The notes below the pieces were generated by a model. It did not search any database. It had not been told where the DNA came from and saw only the letters and a program-made list of their open reading frames with translations. Of a stretch of DNA of 64,000 bases, positions 45,270 through 55,731 are shown one piece after another. Each line of letters begins with the position of its first letter. Position 1 is the stretch's first letter. Origin of the DNA: Thermothielavioides terrestris NRRL 8126. Its lineage: Eukaryota > Ascomycota > Sordariomycetes > Sordariales > Chaetomiaceae. Both the position numbers and the translations under genes were made by a program. The stretch is from positions 9,424,001-9,488,000 of the forward strand of contig NC_016457.1 of assembly GCF_000226115.1 (NCBI RefSeq). The letters run 5' to 3'.

Positions 45270-46001
45270 AGCCCGAGCTGGGAGAGATAGGGATGGCGGA
45301 TGGCGGAAGAGAAAAATTGCATGCATTCCTGAGGTCGTTGGGGCGTTTCGCTTTCCTTTTTGCTAGCGCGCGGGACTACGGCAGCTCAGTTGTGGCCTCT
45401 TAGTTTTTCTTCTTTCAAGCGGGCTTTAGGGTAAGATCTGCATCAGATACAAACAGTATCGTGGAGGAGCATGGCTTTGCTTCGTCAGGTTGCGTTGCGA
45501 GGCTGCAAGCTGCGAGGCTGCGAGGGAGCTGGAGCTGGGTAGGTTTTGGTGCCTGCCGTAAGTGCTGTTGGTCTCCAGCAGTTTTTAGACGGACGGTGGT
45601 GGCTGCGCGTAATGGATGGAATATACCGGCCTCTGAGACGATTTGGTGTTGCAAGTGTATGCCTCTCATTCTATCGTACAACAATTCGACCGCTCCGTCT
45701 ATCCTACATTCAGCCCCCCGCCTCTTCCGGTTTTCGCAAGGCCTCCCTCGACCTGTGTCTCCCGCTCGCTCGCTCTCTCTTCCATCAGCACCATTAACAG
45801 GTATGCCACTATCCCCCAACCCATTTAGCTTCCCTCCTTCTCTTCCTCACCAAATTAGCCCTCCGCGGCTCCGCCCCCGCCGTCATTCCACCACCTCCGC
45901 CTCTAATCCATGAGCAGTTCTAACAGACAACCGCGGAACTGACCTCACCCCCCAACCCGTGGCCCCCGGTACCACCAGCGGAGCTCACTGTACTGTTGTG
46001 C
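45270..46001. other. Intergenic between convergent RPB2 and PET117
   Basis: Pyrimidine-rich around 45660-45790. No coding sequence recognised. Confidence 0.5.
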
Positions 46002-46685
46002 TTATTGTTGCCCCCCGCCACCGCCGACCTCCCCCGCGCCACTGCTCTCCCGCACGGTCTGCTCCTTCCGGTACTCGGCCTCCAGGGCGCGCTGCTGGTC
46101 GAAGTCGGCCTGGCGCTCGCGCTTGAGACGCTGCTGCTCCATGTCGCGGATCACGCCTTGGTGCATTGCCTGTTTTTTTTTATGCGCGGGGCGGGGAGGC
46201 GTTAGTTCTGGGTTTATTGGGGGGAGAGAGGGGCAGAGGGGCGGTTGGTTGGGGAGTGCAAGGCGTAGTGGGCAAAAAAAGAGGGGGGAGAGAGAGGCTT
46301 GGTGTAAGTAAGGGCGTTGCAGAGAGGTTGTCCTATTGGGATGGAAAGTTGATGTGGTCTAAAAGGGGAAGGCAGTTTTGTCAAGTGGGTGGTGGGATTG
46401 GAGACAGGCGAAGATGTGCATTGGTTTCGGGTTCGGGTTCGGGTTCGGGGGTGAGGTGACTCGGTGTCTCCGATCATGTGCTGGCTTAAACAGGAAACGT
46501 TTGAACCGCATGTCAGATTTGGGTGCAAAATCTTCCTTGCGGTTCAAATCCAGTTGATGACTCAGCAAGCTCGACGGGCAAAAACCAACCTCTTGTTCGG
46601 CCTTCTGTTGGTAGTGCACCAACACCACCGTGCTGAGGGCAAAGAGGGAAGTGCCCAGTAGCGTGAGCTTTGAGGCGCGAGACAT
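46002..46685 (-). CDS. pet117: Cytochrome c oxidase assembly protein PET117
   Basis: Two exons (46685-46590 and 46169-46002) with a long 420-nt intron give 87 residues, the usual size. The N-terminus SRASKLTLLGTSLFALSTVV is a membrane helix, and HYQQKAEQEAMHQGVIRDME, restored by the splice, is the family signature; the rest is a charged helix (RLKRERQADFDQQRALEAEY). PET117 is a small mitochondrial inner-membrane factor for complex IV assembly, working with the haem A synthase. The intron contains a (GGGTTC)n run at about 46427-46450. Part of this gene, spanning the exon-intron border, is copied at 23740-23835. It is divergent from vma10. Confidence 0.92.
46427..46450. repeat. Short (GGGTTC)n repeat in the PET117 intron
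   Basis: About four tandem copies of the hexamer, within the unusually long intron. Confidence 0.75.
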
Positions 46686-47115
46686 GGTGCGACACTGGAG
46701 GCGTTGCCTGCTATTGCGGCGGCATGGTCTGTTTGTCGAGTGAATGCTGGGTTCAGTTCAGTGAGAGATTCGCCGAACATTTCACAGCCAGCAACGTGAT
46801 CACTGGGTTCACTATTGGCGCCGGGCCACACCGCCCTACATGGGTCCCGGCAGGCAACTGTTGCAAGTGGGGCGCTGCCGTCGGCGGCGGCCCGTCGGAA
46901 GCTGTGCCACCCACTCAGCAGTGTTGGCGGGCAGCGTTCATGTCCCGCTTTGGCGTCGTCCGCCTCGATTGCGAATGCTTGCTCCTATCACATCGACATC
47001 CGGCGCGACAACAACCTGCGACTCCGTGCCGAGCCGAATTCGACAGCCTGCCATCCTGATCCCTAGCCGACTCCTCGTTTGCGCTCTCTGGTAGCGCCCG
47101 ACAACCCGCACCAAC
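46686..47115. promoter_or_regulatory. Bidirectional promoter between PET117 and VMA10
   Basis: A 430-bp gap between the start codons of two divergent organelle-energy genes. No coding sequence is present. Confidence 0.5.
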
Positions 47116-47821
47116 ATGGTACGAGCAGTTCAACGTCGCATGCCAGCAATCCCCGCCTGCAATAACGGCTAGGGCCAGTCGCATCTCGGAAGCTAACTGA
47201 TGAGAATAGTCGGCCCAAAACTCGGCGGGCATCCAGACCCTGCTCGACGTACGAACCGCGCCCTAGCCTTTTCCCAACCACCCTTGTTCGGACAGTGCAG
47301 CCCAGGTACGAGCGACTGACTGCCATGGCGCAGGCCGAGAGGGAGGCGTCCAAGATTGTCCAGAAGGGTTCGCACACTCACCCCCCTGGACACTCACCAG
47401 TACCGCTGGCCTAAGATAACTAGCTGACACGCACCGGATAGCCAGAGAATGTACGTCTCGAAGACGTCCCCACCGCCAAGGCCAAGGTTCAATGGTTGAC
47501 GCCGGACAGACCGCACAAAGAGAGTGAGAGAAGCGCGCGACGAGGCCAAGAAGGAGATCGAGGCGTACCGCGCGAACAAGGAGGCCGAGTACAGGAAGTT
47601 CGAGGCCGAGGTGTGTTCCCCTTGCAGGTGGGCTATTGCGCGCAGGTAGATGCTGATGGTCGCAGCACACACAAGGCAACAAGCAGGCCGAGGAGGCGGC
47701 CAACCGCGAAGCCGATGCCAAGATCAGGGAGATTCAGGAGGCTGGAAAGAGGGGCCAGGAGAAGGTGATCAACGATTTGCTCGCCGCCGTGTTTGACGTC
47801 CACCCAGCGCCGGTGTCATAA
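47116..47821 (+). CDS. vma10: V-type ATPase subunit G
   Basis: Six exons give 113 residues: 47116-47118 (the ATG alone), 47210-47248, 47334-47367, 47442-47450 (9 nt), 47510-47610 and 47666-47821. The assembled protein reads SAQNSAGIQTLLD, AEREASKIVQKAREYRTKRV, REARDEAKKEIEAYRANKEA and EYRKFEAEHTQGNKQAEEA, ending VINDLLAAVFDVHPAPVS, which is the expected subunit G. All phases agree. Without the 9-nt exon the conserved KAREYRT would be lost. Subunit G pairs with subunit E to form the peripheral stalks that hold the V1 sector to V0 at the vacuolar membrane. The extreme splitting of so small a gene is notable. Confidence 0.93.
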
Positions 47822-48015
47822 GCCGTGGCGGCTACTGGGCGGATGAGTGAGGGCAAGGAGCTCGGTGCCAGAAAGCGAATATACCGCGGGAAGGAGGAGA
47901 ATCCGGCATATACTACGCCCATCAAACCTCAGATGAGCCTTGAGGCCCGTGGTATCTTGGTATCAACTAGACTGTACACCCACCCTTAGCCTATCCTACA
48001 ACGCTTGATGCTCCG

Positions 48016-49962
48016 TCATTGCAAAAACTGCGCCAGCGTCGTTAGCATCTCCTTCGTCTCCTTGGCCTCGGCCGTCTCGGCATCCATCCCGTCGATCTGC
48101 TCTTGGATCGTCTCTCTTATCATCGCAAACGACTCGTCCCTGTCTGCGAGCAGGGCTTGTATCTTCTTCCTCGCCCCGTCGTCTTCGGCCACAAGCCACG
48201 CCAGGATCACGTCGATCGTCTGCAGGCAGAAGAGTCCCGCGTCCAGCCGCCGCGAGAACCACTCGTCTGCCATCTCCTCCCTTTCCTCGTCGTCCATGTC
48301 CCTCTGCTCCTGTTTGATCTGCTCATCTACCGCAGCCATGCGGGCGGCATACTCGCGCCGCAGTTTGAGCAGCCTCTCGGTCTTCTCGTAGTCCTTCTCG
48401 ACGAACTTGGCCAGCGTGCGGATCCGCTCGGGAGACTCGGCGGGCAGCAGCCTCAGCATCGAGGCAAAGATGCCCACCAAGTGCTCAGCCGCCCGGTGGT
48501 CGGGCTTCTTCATGAACATGGTAAAGGTTGTCTTAAGCCCGCCCGTCTCCACGATCTTCTGGCACACGCCCGTCCCAGCCGGCCCACCCGCCGCGTGGTC
48601 CAGCAGCCGCAGCGCGGCCGGCTTGCTCAGCTTGCCCTCCTTCAACATGATCAGGCACAGCTCGACGCCCTCGGCCTCGACAAACTTCGCCTTGCCCTCG
48701 GGCTCGTCGACGATGCTCGTCAGCGCCTCGAACAGGTTCTCCATGTACTCCTCCTCGTCCCCGCCCTTCTCCGGATCGCGCCTGCGATACGGAGCCACCA
48801 GCTGCAGAATTGAGTCCACCGCGTCCAACTCGGCCAGCTTTCGCCTGTTCTTCGCCGAGTTCTGCACCAGAATCGCCAGGATCTCCGCCGCGTACTGCTT
48901 GTTCTGCCCCACCGGCCTCTCCGCGCGCGCCGCGCGCGCCAGCAACCACCTCAACAAGCCTTCCTCGGCGCCCACCACCTCGGCCGTCTCCCGCTTCGAG
49001 CACAGATTCTCCACCACGCCGAGCGCGCGGTACACGCCCTCGCGGTCGGCCTCATCCTCGTCTTCGCGCAGCCGGCCCAGATGGCCGACCAACAAGCCGA
49101 GCAGATCCGCCTCGAGCAGCGCGTCCACCAGCGCGCTCCAGTCGGCCTCCTCGGCCGCGACGTCCTCGTCGGTCAGCTCGCCGACGATCTCGACCGCGTC
49201 GAGCGCGATGTCGGCGTTCTCGTGCGCCAGCAGGCCGGCCAGGCTGCCCGCGCACCCGAGCCGCGCGAACAGCGGGTACAGCGCCGGGCGCTCGGCCAGC
49301 AGCGACAGCGCCTTGATGGCCGCGTCCAGGTCCGCCTCGGAGTCGATGAAGCGCGCGGGCTCGTGCGCGTGCCGCGCGCGCTGCTCCGCGTTGCGCGCGA
49401 TCTTCTTCTCGAAGGCGAGCGCGGTCTTGCGCAGCCAGGCCTCGTCGATTGTTTCTTCGTCGCCGGCGGCGGCGGGGAGGTTGGAGGAGGAGGTCTCGGC
49501 GCTGTCGATCAGGTCCAGCACCTCGCGCTCGGTGCGGGTGATGCCGCCGCCGAAGAAGCGGCCTTCGTCGTCGTCGCCGGCGTCCTCCGACGCCGCGTCG
49601 TCGTTGGCGGGTGCGGAGGGGCCGTAGGCGGCTTCCTCATCGTCGGCGGGGGGCGGGAGGGGCCCGGCTTCGGCGGTCGTGTCGTCTTGGTCGTCCACGC
49701 GGGCGTGGCGGCTGGTGGTGGAGGAGCGCTTGGCGGATTTGTAGATCTCGGCTGGTAGGCTCGTTAGCGGAAGAAAGGAAGGAGAGGAAGGCTCGGGACC
49801 GAGAGGGCGCACTTGGATCGCGGACCGGGTCCAGCTTCCGTTTGCTGGGGAGGCCGGATTTCTGGGAATGGCAAGGTTAGACTGCGCACTGCGTGCCCGT
49901 GGCCAATTGAAGAGTTGCAGATGGGCTGGGCTTACCTGAAAAATCTCGTCTATGCTTGTCAT
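48016..49962 (-). CDS. Beta-catenin-like protein 1 (CTNNBL1) homologue
   Basis: Three exons (49962-49936, 49861-49813, 49751-48016) give 603 residues. Joins restore MTSIDEIFQKSGLPSKRKLD and VRDPTEIYKSAKRS. The N-terminal third is acidic and low in complexity (DDEEAAYGPSAPANDD, FFGGGITRTEREVLDLID). Armadillo-type helices follow: RPALYPLFARLGCAGSLAGL, ENADIALDAVEIVGELTDED, GVVENLCSKRE, QNKQYAAEILAILVQNSAKN, YMENLFEALTSIVDEPEGK and SKPAALRLLDHAAGG. The C-terminus is helical (DAGLFCLQTIDVILAWLVAE). In animals the protein associates with the Prp19 spliceosome complex; in fungi the role is presumed to be nuclear and splicing-related. The gene appears intact. Confidence 0.93.
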   Translation of the reverse strand: MTSIDEIFQVSPAHLQLFNWPRARSAQSNLAIPRNPASPANGSWTRSAIQVRPLGPEPSSPSFLPLTSLPAEIYKSAKRSSTTSRHARVDDQDDTTAEAGPLPPPADDEEAAYGPSAPANDDAASEDAGDDDEGRFFGGGITRTEREVLDLIDSAETSSSNLPAAAGDEETIDEAWLRKTALAFEKKIARNAEQRARHAHEPARFIDSEADLDAAIKALSLLAERPALYPLFARLGCAGSLAGLLAHENADIALDAVEIVGELTDEDVAAEEADWSALVDALLEADLLGLLVGHLGRLREDEDEADREGVYRALGVVENLCSKRETAEVVGAEEGLLRWLLARAARAERPVGQNKQYAAEILAILVQNSAKNRRKLAELDAVDSILQLVAPYRRRDPEKGGDEEEYMENLFEALTSIVDEPEGKAKFVEAEGVELCLIMLKEGKLSKPAALRLLDHAAGGPAGTGVCQKIVETGGLKTTFTMFMKKPDHRAAEHLVGIFASMLRLLPAESPERIRTLAKFVEKDYEKTERLLKLRREYAARMAAVDEQIKQEQRDMDDEEREEMADEWFSRRLDAGLFCLQTIDVILAWLVAEDDGARKKIQALLADRDESFAMIRETIQEQIDGMDAETAEAKETKEMLTTLAQFLQ

Positions 49963-50965
49963 TGTGAGATATTTGCTGATTGATGTTCCCAGCAGCCCGC
50001 GGTGTTGGAGGGTTTCGCTCCGCCGTCAGTGCTTGTCCGGTTTGGTGGCGCCGGGATAAGCATCAACCACTTCCTTATCTAAAGTAGCCAGAAGACTGAA
50101 ACCGAGCCGTAATTTACAGAACGTGACACCAACGCTACCGTTTCCGTTTCCACCCGGCCCCGCTTCACCGTCCCAGCCTTGAGCAAATCATCCATTTGAG
50201 GAGGCACGCCACCAGCGTTCGGCATCGCCAAACGGTGGCCCCGGACAAGCCAAACCACAAATTGGCGCTGTGTAAATTTAATACTGGAAGTAACGTGTCG
50301 ATGGTTTGAGCTTCTTGGCCAGTCCATGCGCAGATACCGTACATGTATTCCGTACTGTACCTAACTCTGGAGGAAGAGCCTAGGTGGTAGCTCCGCCAAT
50401 GCACACAACGTGTGTTGTCTGCAGCATTGTGACGAAGCTTCATTTCTCAACTTCAATGTGCTGTAACTGTGTCCTACCTCCCGTCCATTTCCCAACTCTT
50501 GTAAAGTTCTTCCGCCTGAGAAGATGGGAGTGAAGCAGCCGATCACAGGTAAGGGCAACACTAGCCAGGTACTCGCGACTGACACTTTGCAAGAGTAACA
50601 GCAGCGGCAGTAACAAACTGGGCAGATGCCGTCAAGTGAGCAGGACAAAGGGCCGCCGTTGCATCTACAGCAATCCGAACAGCACCAATGACAGACTATC
50701 GCAAAACCTCCACCGTTATCCTGCGGTTATTGTTGTGACCACTTCCTATTTTTACAGTATGAGCGTGCCAATGAGCTCGGTGAACCGCCGCGCCACAATC
50801 CTCGGCGGCACCTCATTGGCGATCAAGCGAGCCAGCTGAGGGAGCCCAACTGCATTTAATTTTAAGCCAGCGAAGAGAGCCCAACTTCGTCGGTTGAAAT
50901 CTGAGCATCGCCGACCAGACGGCAATATCCTCTCATCATCCCATGTTCTTCACCCTTACCCCAGA
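49963..50965. other. Intergenic between CTNNBL1 and the NLR gene
   Basis: About 1 kb between divergent genes. Nothing recognisable apart from the promoters it should contain. Confidence 0.5.
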
Positions 50966-53900
50966 ATGCTCCGTCGAGCGAAGCACCTGAAGTCCCGTAT
51001 CAAGGAGCTCTTTCGGAAAGAATCCGCAGCAGAGCTTGGCCAGCCCCATGCGCAAGCGCAGGATGCACCCGAGCGGGCCATCCCTTCCCTACTGGCAAAG
51101 CGGGATCTGTGGCTCGAGGCGTTCGAGAAGCTGCCCAAGGATACACAGCGGCAGCTCCAACGGGACAACGCAACCCAAGGACCGCACAACCAACAAATTC
51201 AAGAGCTCTTGAACCTTGTCAAGAAGAAGCAGGAGGAATGCGAGAGGAAGTTCTGGAGGCTCCGCGTAGGCGACCATGAGATTGTCCTGCGTGATTATGC
51301 GGCCACCATTGTCGGCTGTTGGCAGAAGATTGGAGACATCGCGATCCAGTTTGCGCCGCCCCAGGCCAGCATCCCATGGTCTGCTGTCAAAGCCCTCTTG
51401 CAGGTGCGTTTCCGAGCTTTTCTTCCAATGGCGGTCCCAACAACAGTCCCTAAGAAGGAGGTCCAGATTACGGTGACCGAGTCGGCACAGATGTATGCCC
51501 TGCTTGCCAGTGCGGACCGTATAGTCCGCGTCATCAACCGCGGTCAGATATACGAGCTTGTATACACAACCGAGACCACGCCGGAGCTTGCCCTCAACAA
51601 CCTTCAGGCTGCCTTGATCGATCTGTATAGCGCCGCGCTCGAACTACTTGCGAACTCGACGAAGCTCCTCGACAAGAGCACAATCACCCGGACTCTTCAC
51701 TCAATGTTGCATCCCGGAGAAACCGTGGACTTGTTTTCGAATCTGGTCAAGCACGAGTCAGAGCTCGCCCGAGAAGCTCAGGCATGCGAAAGCCGCCGGA
51801 GGGCTGATGCCGATGCCAGTTTGATGCGTCTCCTGCGGGAGCTTGAGGTCCCGCTAACCCGTGTCGACGACAAGGTCAGCAGCCTCCTTGAACGGATCGA
51901 CGACAGCGAGCGGCTCGCGATCCTGGAATGGATCTCAGCCGTACCATACCGCAAGCACCACAACACAGTAAAAGAGGATCGGACGCCCGGAACCTGCCAA
52001 TGGTTGCTACGGCATCCAAGGTTCTACGAGTGGGCTGATGCTAGTTCTTCTGTCATCCTGTGGCTCCAGGGGTCTCGTATGTCTTTGAACTCTAACATCC
52101 CTACTACATAATTAAGAGCTGACCTCTCTAGCTGGCGCCGGAAAGACATTCCTCACGTCAGCAGTCATCGATCACGTCGAGGGCATCCTCAGCTCGTCGC
52201 CGAACCACGAAGGTTTCGCGTTCTTCTACTGCAACCGGCACGAAACGCACCGCCGGGAGCCTCTTTCCGTCCTTCGAAGCTACGTCCGTCAACTGTCGAC
52301 GACCGCGTTCAATCCCGAAAGCATGCGAGCGAAGCTCAGAAGCCTCTGCCAAGAGACCAGGCTAAAGGGTGCACATCTCACATTGGCGACATGTCAAGAC
52401 CAGCTCTTGGAGTCGGTCAACCTGTATCCCCAAACCACTCTCGTGCTCGACGCGTTGGACGAGTGCGAGCCAGAGACACGGGCGCGTCTCATTGACACCA
52501 TCGAGTTCCTGTTGAAGAATTCCGAACGGCCGCTCAAGGTTTTCATTTCCAGCCGGCCCGACGTCGACATCAGGGATCGCTTGCTCTCACAGCCGAACAT
52601 CGAGATCCGAGCCACCGATAACCAGGATGACATCGCGAAGTTTGTCAACGAGGAAATCATCAAGCACCGACGTTGGGGGAAAATAGCTGCGCCGCTGCGG
52701 ACAAGGATAGTCGACACGCTCTTAGACCGCAGCCAGGGAATGTAAGTTATTTCGTGTTGGCTTACACATCGCGGCGATGTAGTGGAGTTTTCAGCTCACC
52801 ACGAGGCAGGTTCCAATGGGCCTCCTTGCAGATCAAGCAGCTGCTCGAGCTGCAGACCCAAGCAGCTATAACAGACCGGCTTGGCAAGCTCCCCATCGAT
52901 CTCGAGGCCGCCTACGACGAAATCTACGGCAAAATCGCGGCCCGAAACGAGCATGATAAGGCCATAGCGGACCGGGCCTTTATGTGGGTGATGTGTGCCA
53001 ACCCACCGCTCCGCAGCGCCGATCTCCTCAGCGCCATCCGCCTGGACCCCGAAAACGACGCGGTGCAATTTTCCGATGACGAGCTGGACGAGAATCTCCT
53101 GGCCGATATCTGCAACAATCTGCTTGTTTTGGATTCTCAGCGGCGCGTCTGGCGGTTCTCCCACCTGTCTGTTGCCGAGTATTTCGAAAAGAATCATTGG
53201 AGCCTTCGACAGGCTCATTGCCACGCAGCCGCGGCCTGTCTGATGCTGCTCATGATGAACAAGGTTGACAGTTCCGGTTATTGGTCTGGGAGACGCGAGG
53301 GTGCGTGGGAATGGGGACCACATCCACGCAGCATTCTTCACCCGGACCACCTATTCCAGCGCTATTGTTGCCATCATTGGATCACCCACGTCCAGGCACA
53401 GGAAGGTTCAGAGGTCGATCCCCGGTTGGCTCGTCGTCTGAAGGCGTTCCTCGGGTCTCCGAGCAGAAGCAGTGCGCAATATCGAGCATGGCAGCTCCAA
53501 ACTGCCGGCGACAGTGCCTTTCACAACGGGTGGTCGCCCGCGAGGTCCAATCTTGTCATACTTCTGAGTGACCACTTCCCGCCGGATTCGGGCCCCATGT
53601 TCACCATTTGCCGCTTCGGATTCTATTCAGTTCTCTCCGACTGGTGGGCCAACGAAGAAATGCCGCTTTCGCTGACAACCAAACAAGGCGACAACCTCCT
53701 CACGCTTGCCGCCGTGGGTGGCCACAAGCCAATCATCGAGGCACTTCTGAGACGGGGAATGAAGCTCAACACGCCACTTAATAATAAGTGGGGAAGTGCT
53801 CTTGCCACTGTGGTGGCCCACGGATCGCTCGAGATTGTGCAGTTCCTTGTCGAAAAGGGGGCCGATGTCAACATGCCGCTTCACACTGGGGATTACGGTA

Positions 53901-54568
53901 GCGCTCTAGCGGCTGCGGCTAGTTATTCGGGGGACATCAAGACCATCGAGTTCTTGCTCGAAAAGGGGGCCGACGTCAACATGCCGCTACCTACTGGGGA
54001 TTACGGTAGCGCTCTTGCGGCCGCGGCTTGCTCAGCAGGCACCGATGTCGTCAGGTTTTTAGTCGAGAAGGGGGCTGATGTCAATATGCCGCTTCAGATT
54101 GGGAATTACGGCAGCGCTCTTGCGGCAGCGGTGTGTAATGGGATTTTTGGTGAGATTAAGACCGTCGAGTTCTTGGTCGAAAAGGGGGCCGACATCAACA
54201 TGCCGCTTCCTATTGGTTATTTCGGTAGTGCTCTTGCGGCCGCAGCTTGCTCAGGATATACCGAGGTCGTCAGGTTCTTAGTCGAGAAGGGGGCTGATGT
54301 CAATATGCCGCTTCAGACTGGGCGTTACGGTAGCGCTCTTGCGGCTGCGGCTTGCGAGGGATATCCCAAGGTCGTTGGGCTCCTACTCGAGAAGGGGGCT
54401 GATGTCAATATGCCGCTTCAGGCTGGGCCTTATGGCAGTGCTCTTGAAGCCGCGGCTGATAAGGGGCAAGCAGCGTGCGTTGAAATTTTGGTTGAAGCCG
54501 GGGCGCGCCAAACCTATGGGCTCAACACGCGCACTGACAAGGTGCGGGAGTATGCGCCAGTTGCCTAG
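50966..54568 (+). CDS. NACHT-ankyrin NLR-type receptor
   Basis: Four exons (50966-51403, 51467-52076, 52132-52741, 52810-54568) give 1138 residues. The first intron is a multiple of three and could be read through, but removing it restores the conserved AVKALLQITVTESAQ. Residues 1-20 form a basic amphipathic stretch (MLRRAKHLKSRIKELFRKES). About 45-230 matches the NACHT_N domain common in fungal NLRs. The NACHT NTPase follows: Walker A GSPGAGKT at 348-355, Walker B TTLVLDALDEC at 451-461, then KVFISSRPD. A winged-helix-like region (RVWRFSHLSVAEYFEKNHW) comes next, and near-identical ankyrin repeats cover about 870-1115. Such proteins act as intracellular sensors that trigger incompatibility or immune-like cell death. 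The effector function of the N-terminus is not evident. An upstream in-frame ATG exists at 50894. Confidence 0.93.
53852..54493 (+). repeat. Tandem ankyrin-coding repeats, six units of 105-114 nt
   Basis: Units begin at 53852, 53960, 54065, 54179, 54284 and 54389, each with GA(A/G)AAGGGGGC followed by codons for DVNMPL or DINMPL and YGSALAAAA. Units 3, 5 and 6 share an identical run from GAGAAGGGGGCTGATGTCAA through the next 13 bases. Units 2+3 resemble units 4+5 as a pair, offset by 219 nt. Confidence 0.92.
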
Positions 54569-55068
54569 ACTGAGAAGATGGCGGTATACGTGTGGAAGCT
54601 GCTTTGCTGGAAGCTGGAGAGTCTCCTCCGTTAGAGTTTGCTATTAGGTGGACATTACTCTCATTTTCATTTTCATTTTCTTTCTTTCCTTTGTTTTTCT
54701 CTAATACTTGTACTTCGTTTGCAGGTGTTCCAGTTTAGCTAGGAGTATGTTTTCCTCAAAGGTAACTCTTGGGTTGAGGGATCAAGGCGGATTCATGATC
54801 AGTGGTGGGATTGAGAACTGGCCCTAGAATGCTGACAATCTGAAGAGGCTATGTTGTTGTCTACCTAACAAACCCTTTGCTCGGTAGTTCCGACGCTGCA
54901 CTGGCTCTACGGGCGTCAAACCGCTGAGTTCAGTCATCAGCAGTCGCCCGTAAGTCCATGTGTTTCCTTCCCGTCATATGGCTCTCGCCGGCCGCCGCGA
55001 GTCGTCAACGCGCTGTTCCCAGAGCAATGCCGAGGCCAGGGCTTGCCTCGCGCTGCAGGACGTCCGGC
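54569..55068. other. Intergenic, no supported gene
   Basis: 3' flank of the NLR gene with a T-rich stretch (54657-54700), then nothing recognisable. Confidence 0.5.
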
Positions 55069-55731
55069 TTACGCCTCGGCGACCGCTAACCGGGACGCCA
55101 ACCTCCAGCCGTAGACCACCATGGCCCCAATTGAGATCAGATTCAGATGGATGGACATGGCGTGGTTTCTGGAGAAGACTTTCCGGAGACGTTGCATATC
55201 TGCGGAAGGCCCACTGCCGCCGTGATTGTGGTCGTCTTGCTGGCCCAGCAGAGCGTCTCGCGTCTCTGTGTTCCTCCAACGTCAGCGCACCGACCGGAGT
55301 GATTGATCACATTCTAGCACTACGCAATGCTTTCGTCTCCGGAATATTAACCCACCTTGATGGATGCAGTCCACCATCGCTTTCTGCGTCCGCGGCCCGT
55401 GCACCAGACAATTCAGCAGCGCCGTGACGCCTGCGACCGCGAACGGGACCCAGTCGGCCCTCTTCTGCACGAGGGAGAGTGGACCGTGGGGGGGCAAGGT
55501 GACGGCAGTCAGGAGCAGCAGAACCGACTGGCTGCGGAAGTAGATGGGGAAGATGCGCTTCTGAAGCGTCGTGAATGCCGACCGGGGCAGGGTCACGTAG
55601 CAGACCTTGGTGTTGACGAATGTTTGATAGAGCTCGGTGCCGAGGAGGGTCGAGTACAGCAGCAGGTGGAACGGCGCGAGGCTGCCAAACACAGCGCTGG
55701 CGATGTTGGCGACGGTATTGAGAACGGCCAT
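55069..55731 (-). CDS. TMEM205-like (DUF4149) membrane protein
   Basis: Two exons (55731-55356, 55265-55069) give 190 residues. The 90-nt GTGGGT..ACAG intron restores CIHQETRDALLGQQDDHNHG. Four hydrophobic helices are visible: APFHLLLYSTLLGTELYQTF (with the family's early conserved residues), SQSVLLLLTAVTL, WVPFAVAGVTALLNCLVHGP (then RTQKAMVDC) and MSIHLNLISIGAMVVYGWRL. An amphipathic segment QRLRKVFSRNHA precedes the last helix. The family is widespread in eukaryotes, with proposed roles at mitochondria or secretory membranes that are not settled. The start was set at MAVLNTVANIASAVFG; an in-frame ATG 51 codons upstream gives an extension without conservation. Confidence 0.82.

Noticed and set aside
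51404..51466. Reading through the first NLR intron as coding sequence
   Set aside because: It stays in frame but inserts 21 residues into the conserved NACHT_N segment, and the ends are a good GTGCGT donor and CAG acceptor.
53852..54493. CRISPR-like direct repeat array
   Set aside because: The repeats are contiguous, in frame and code for ankyrin units. There are no unique spacers, and the genome is fungal.
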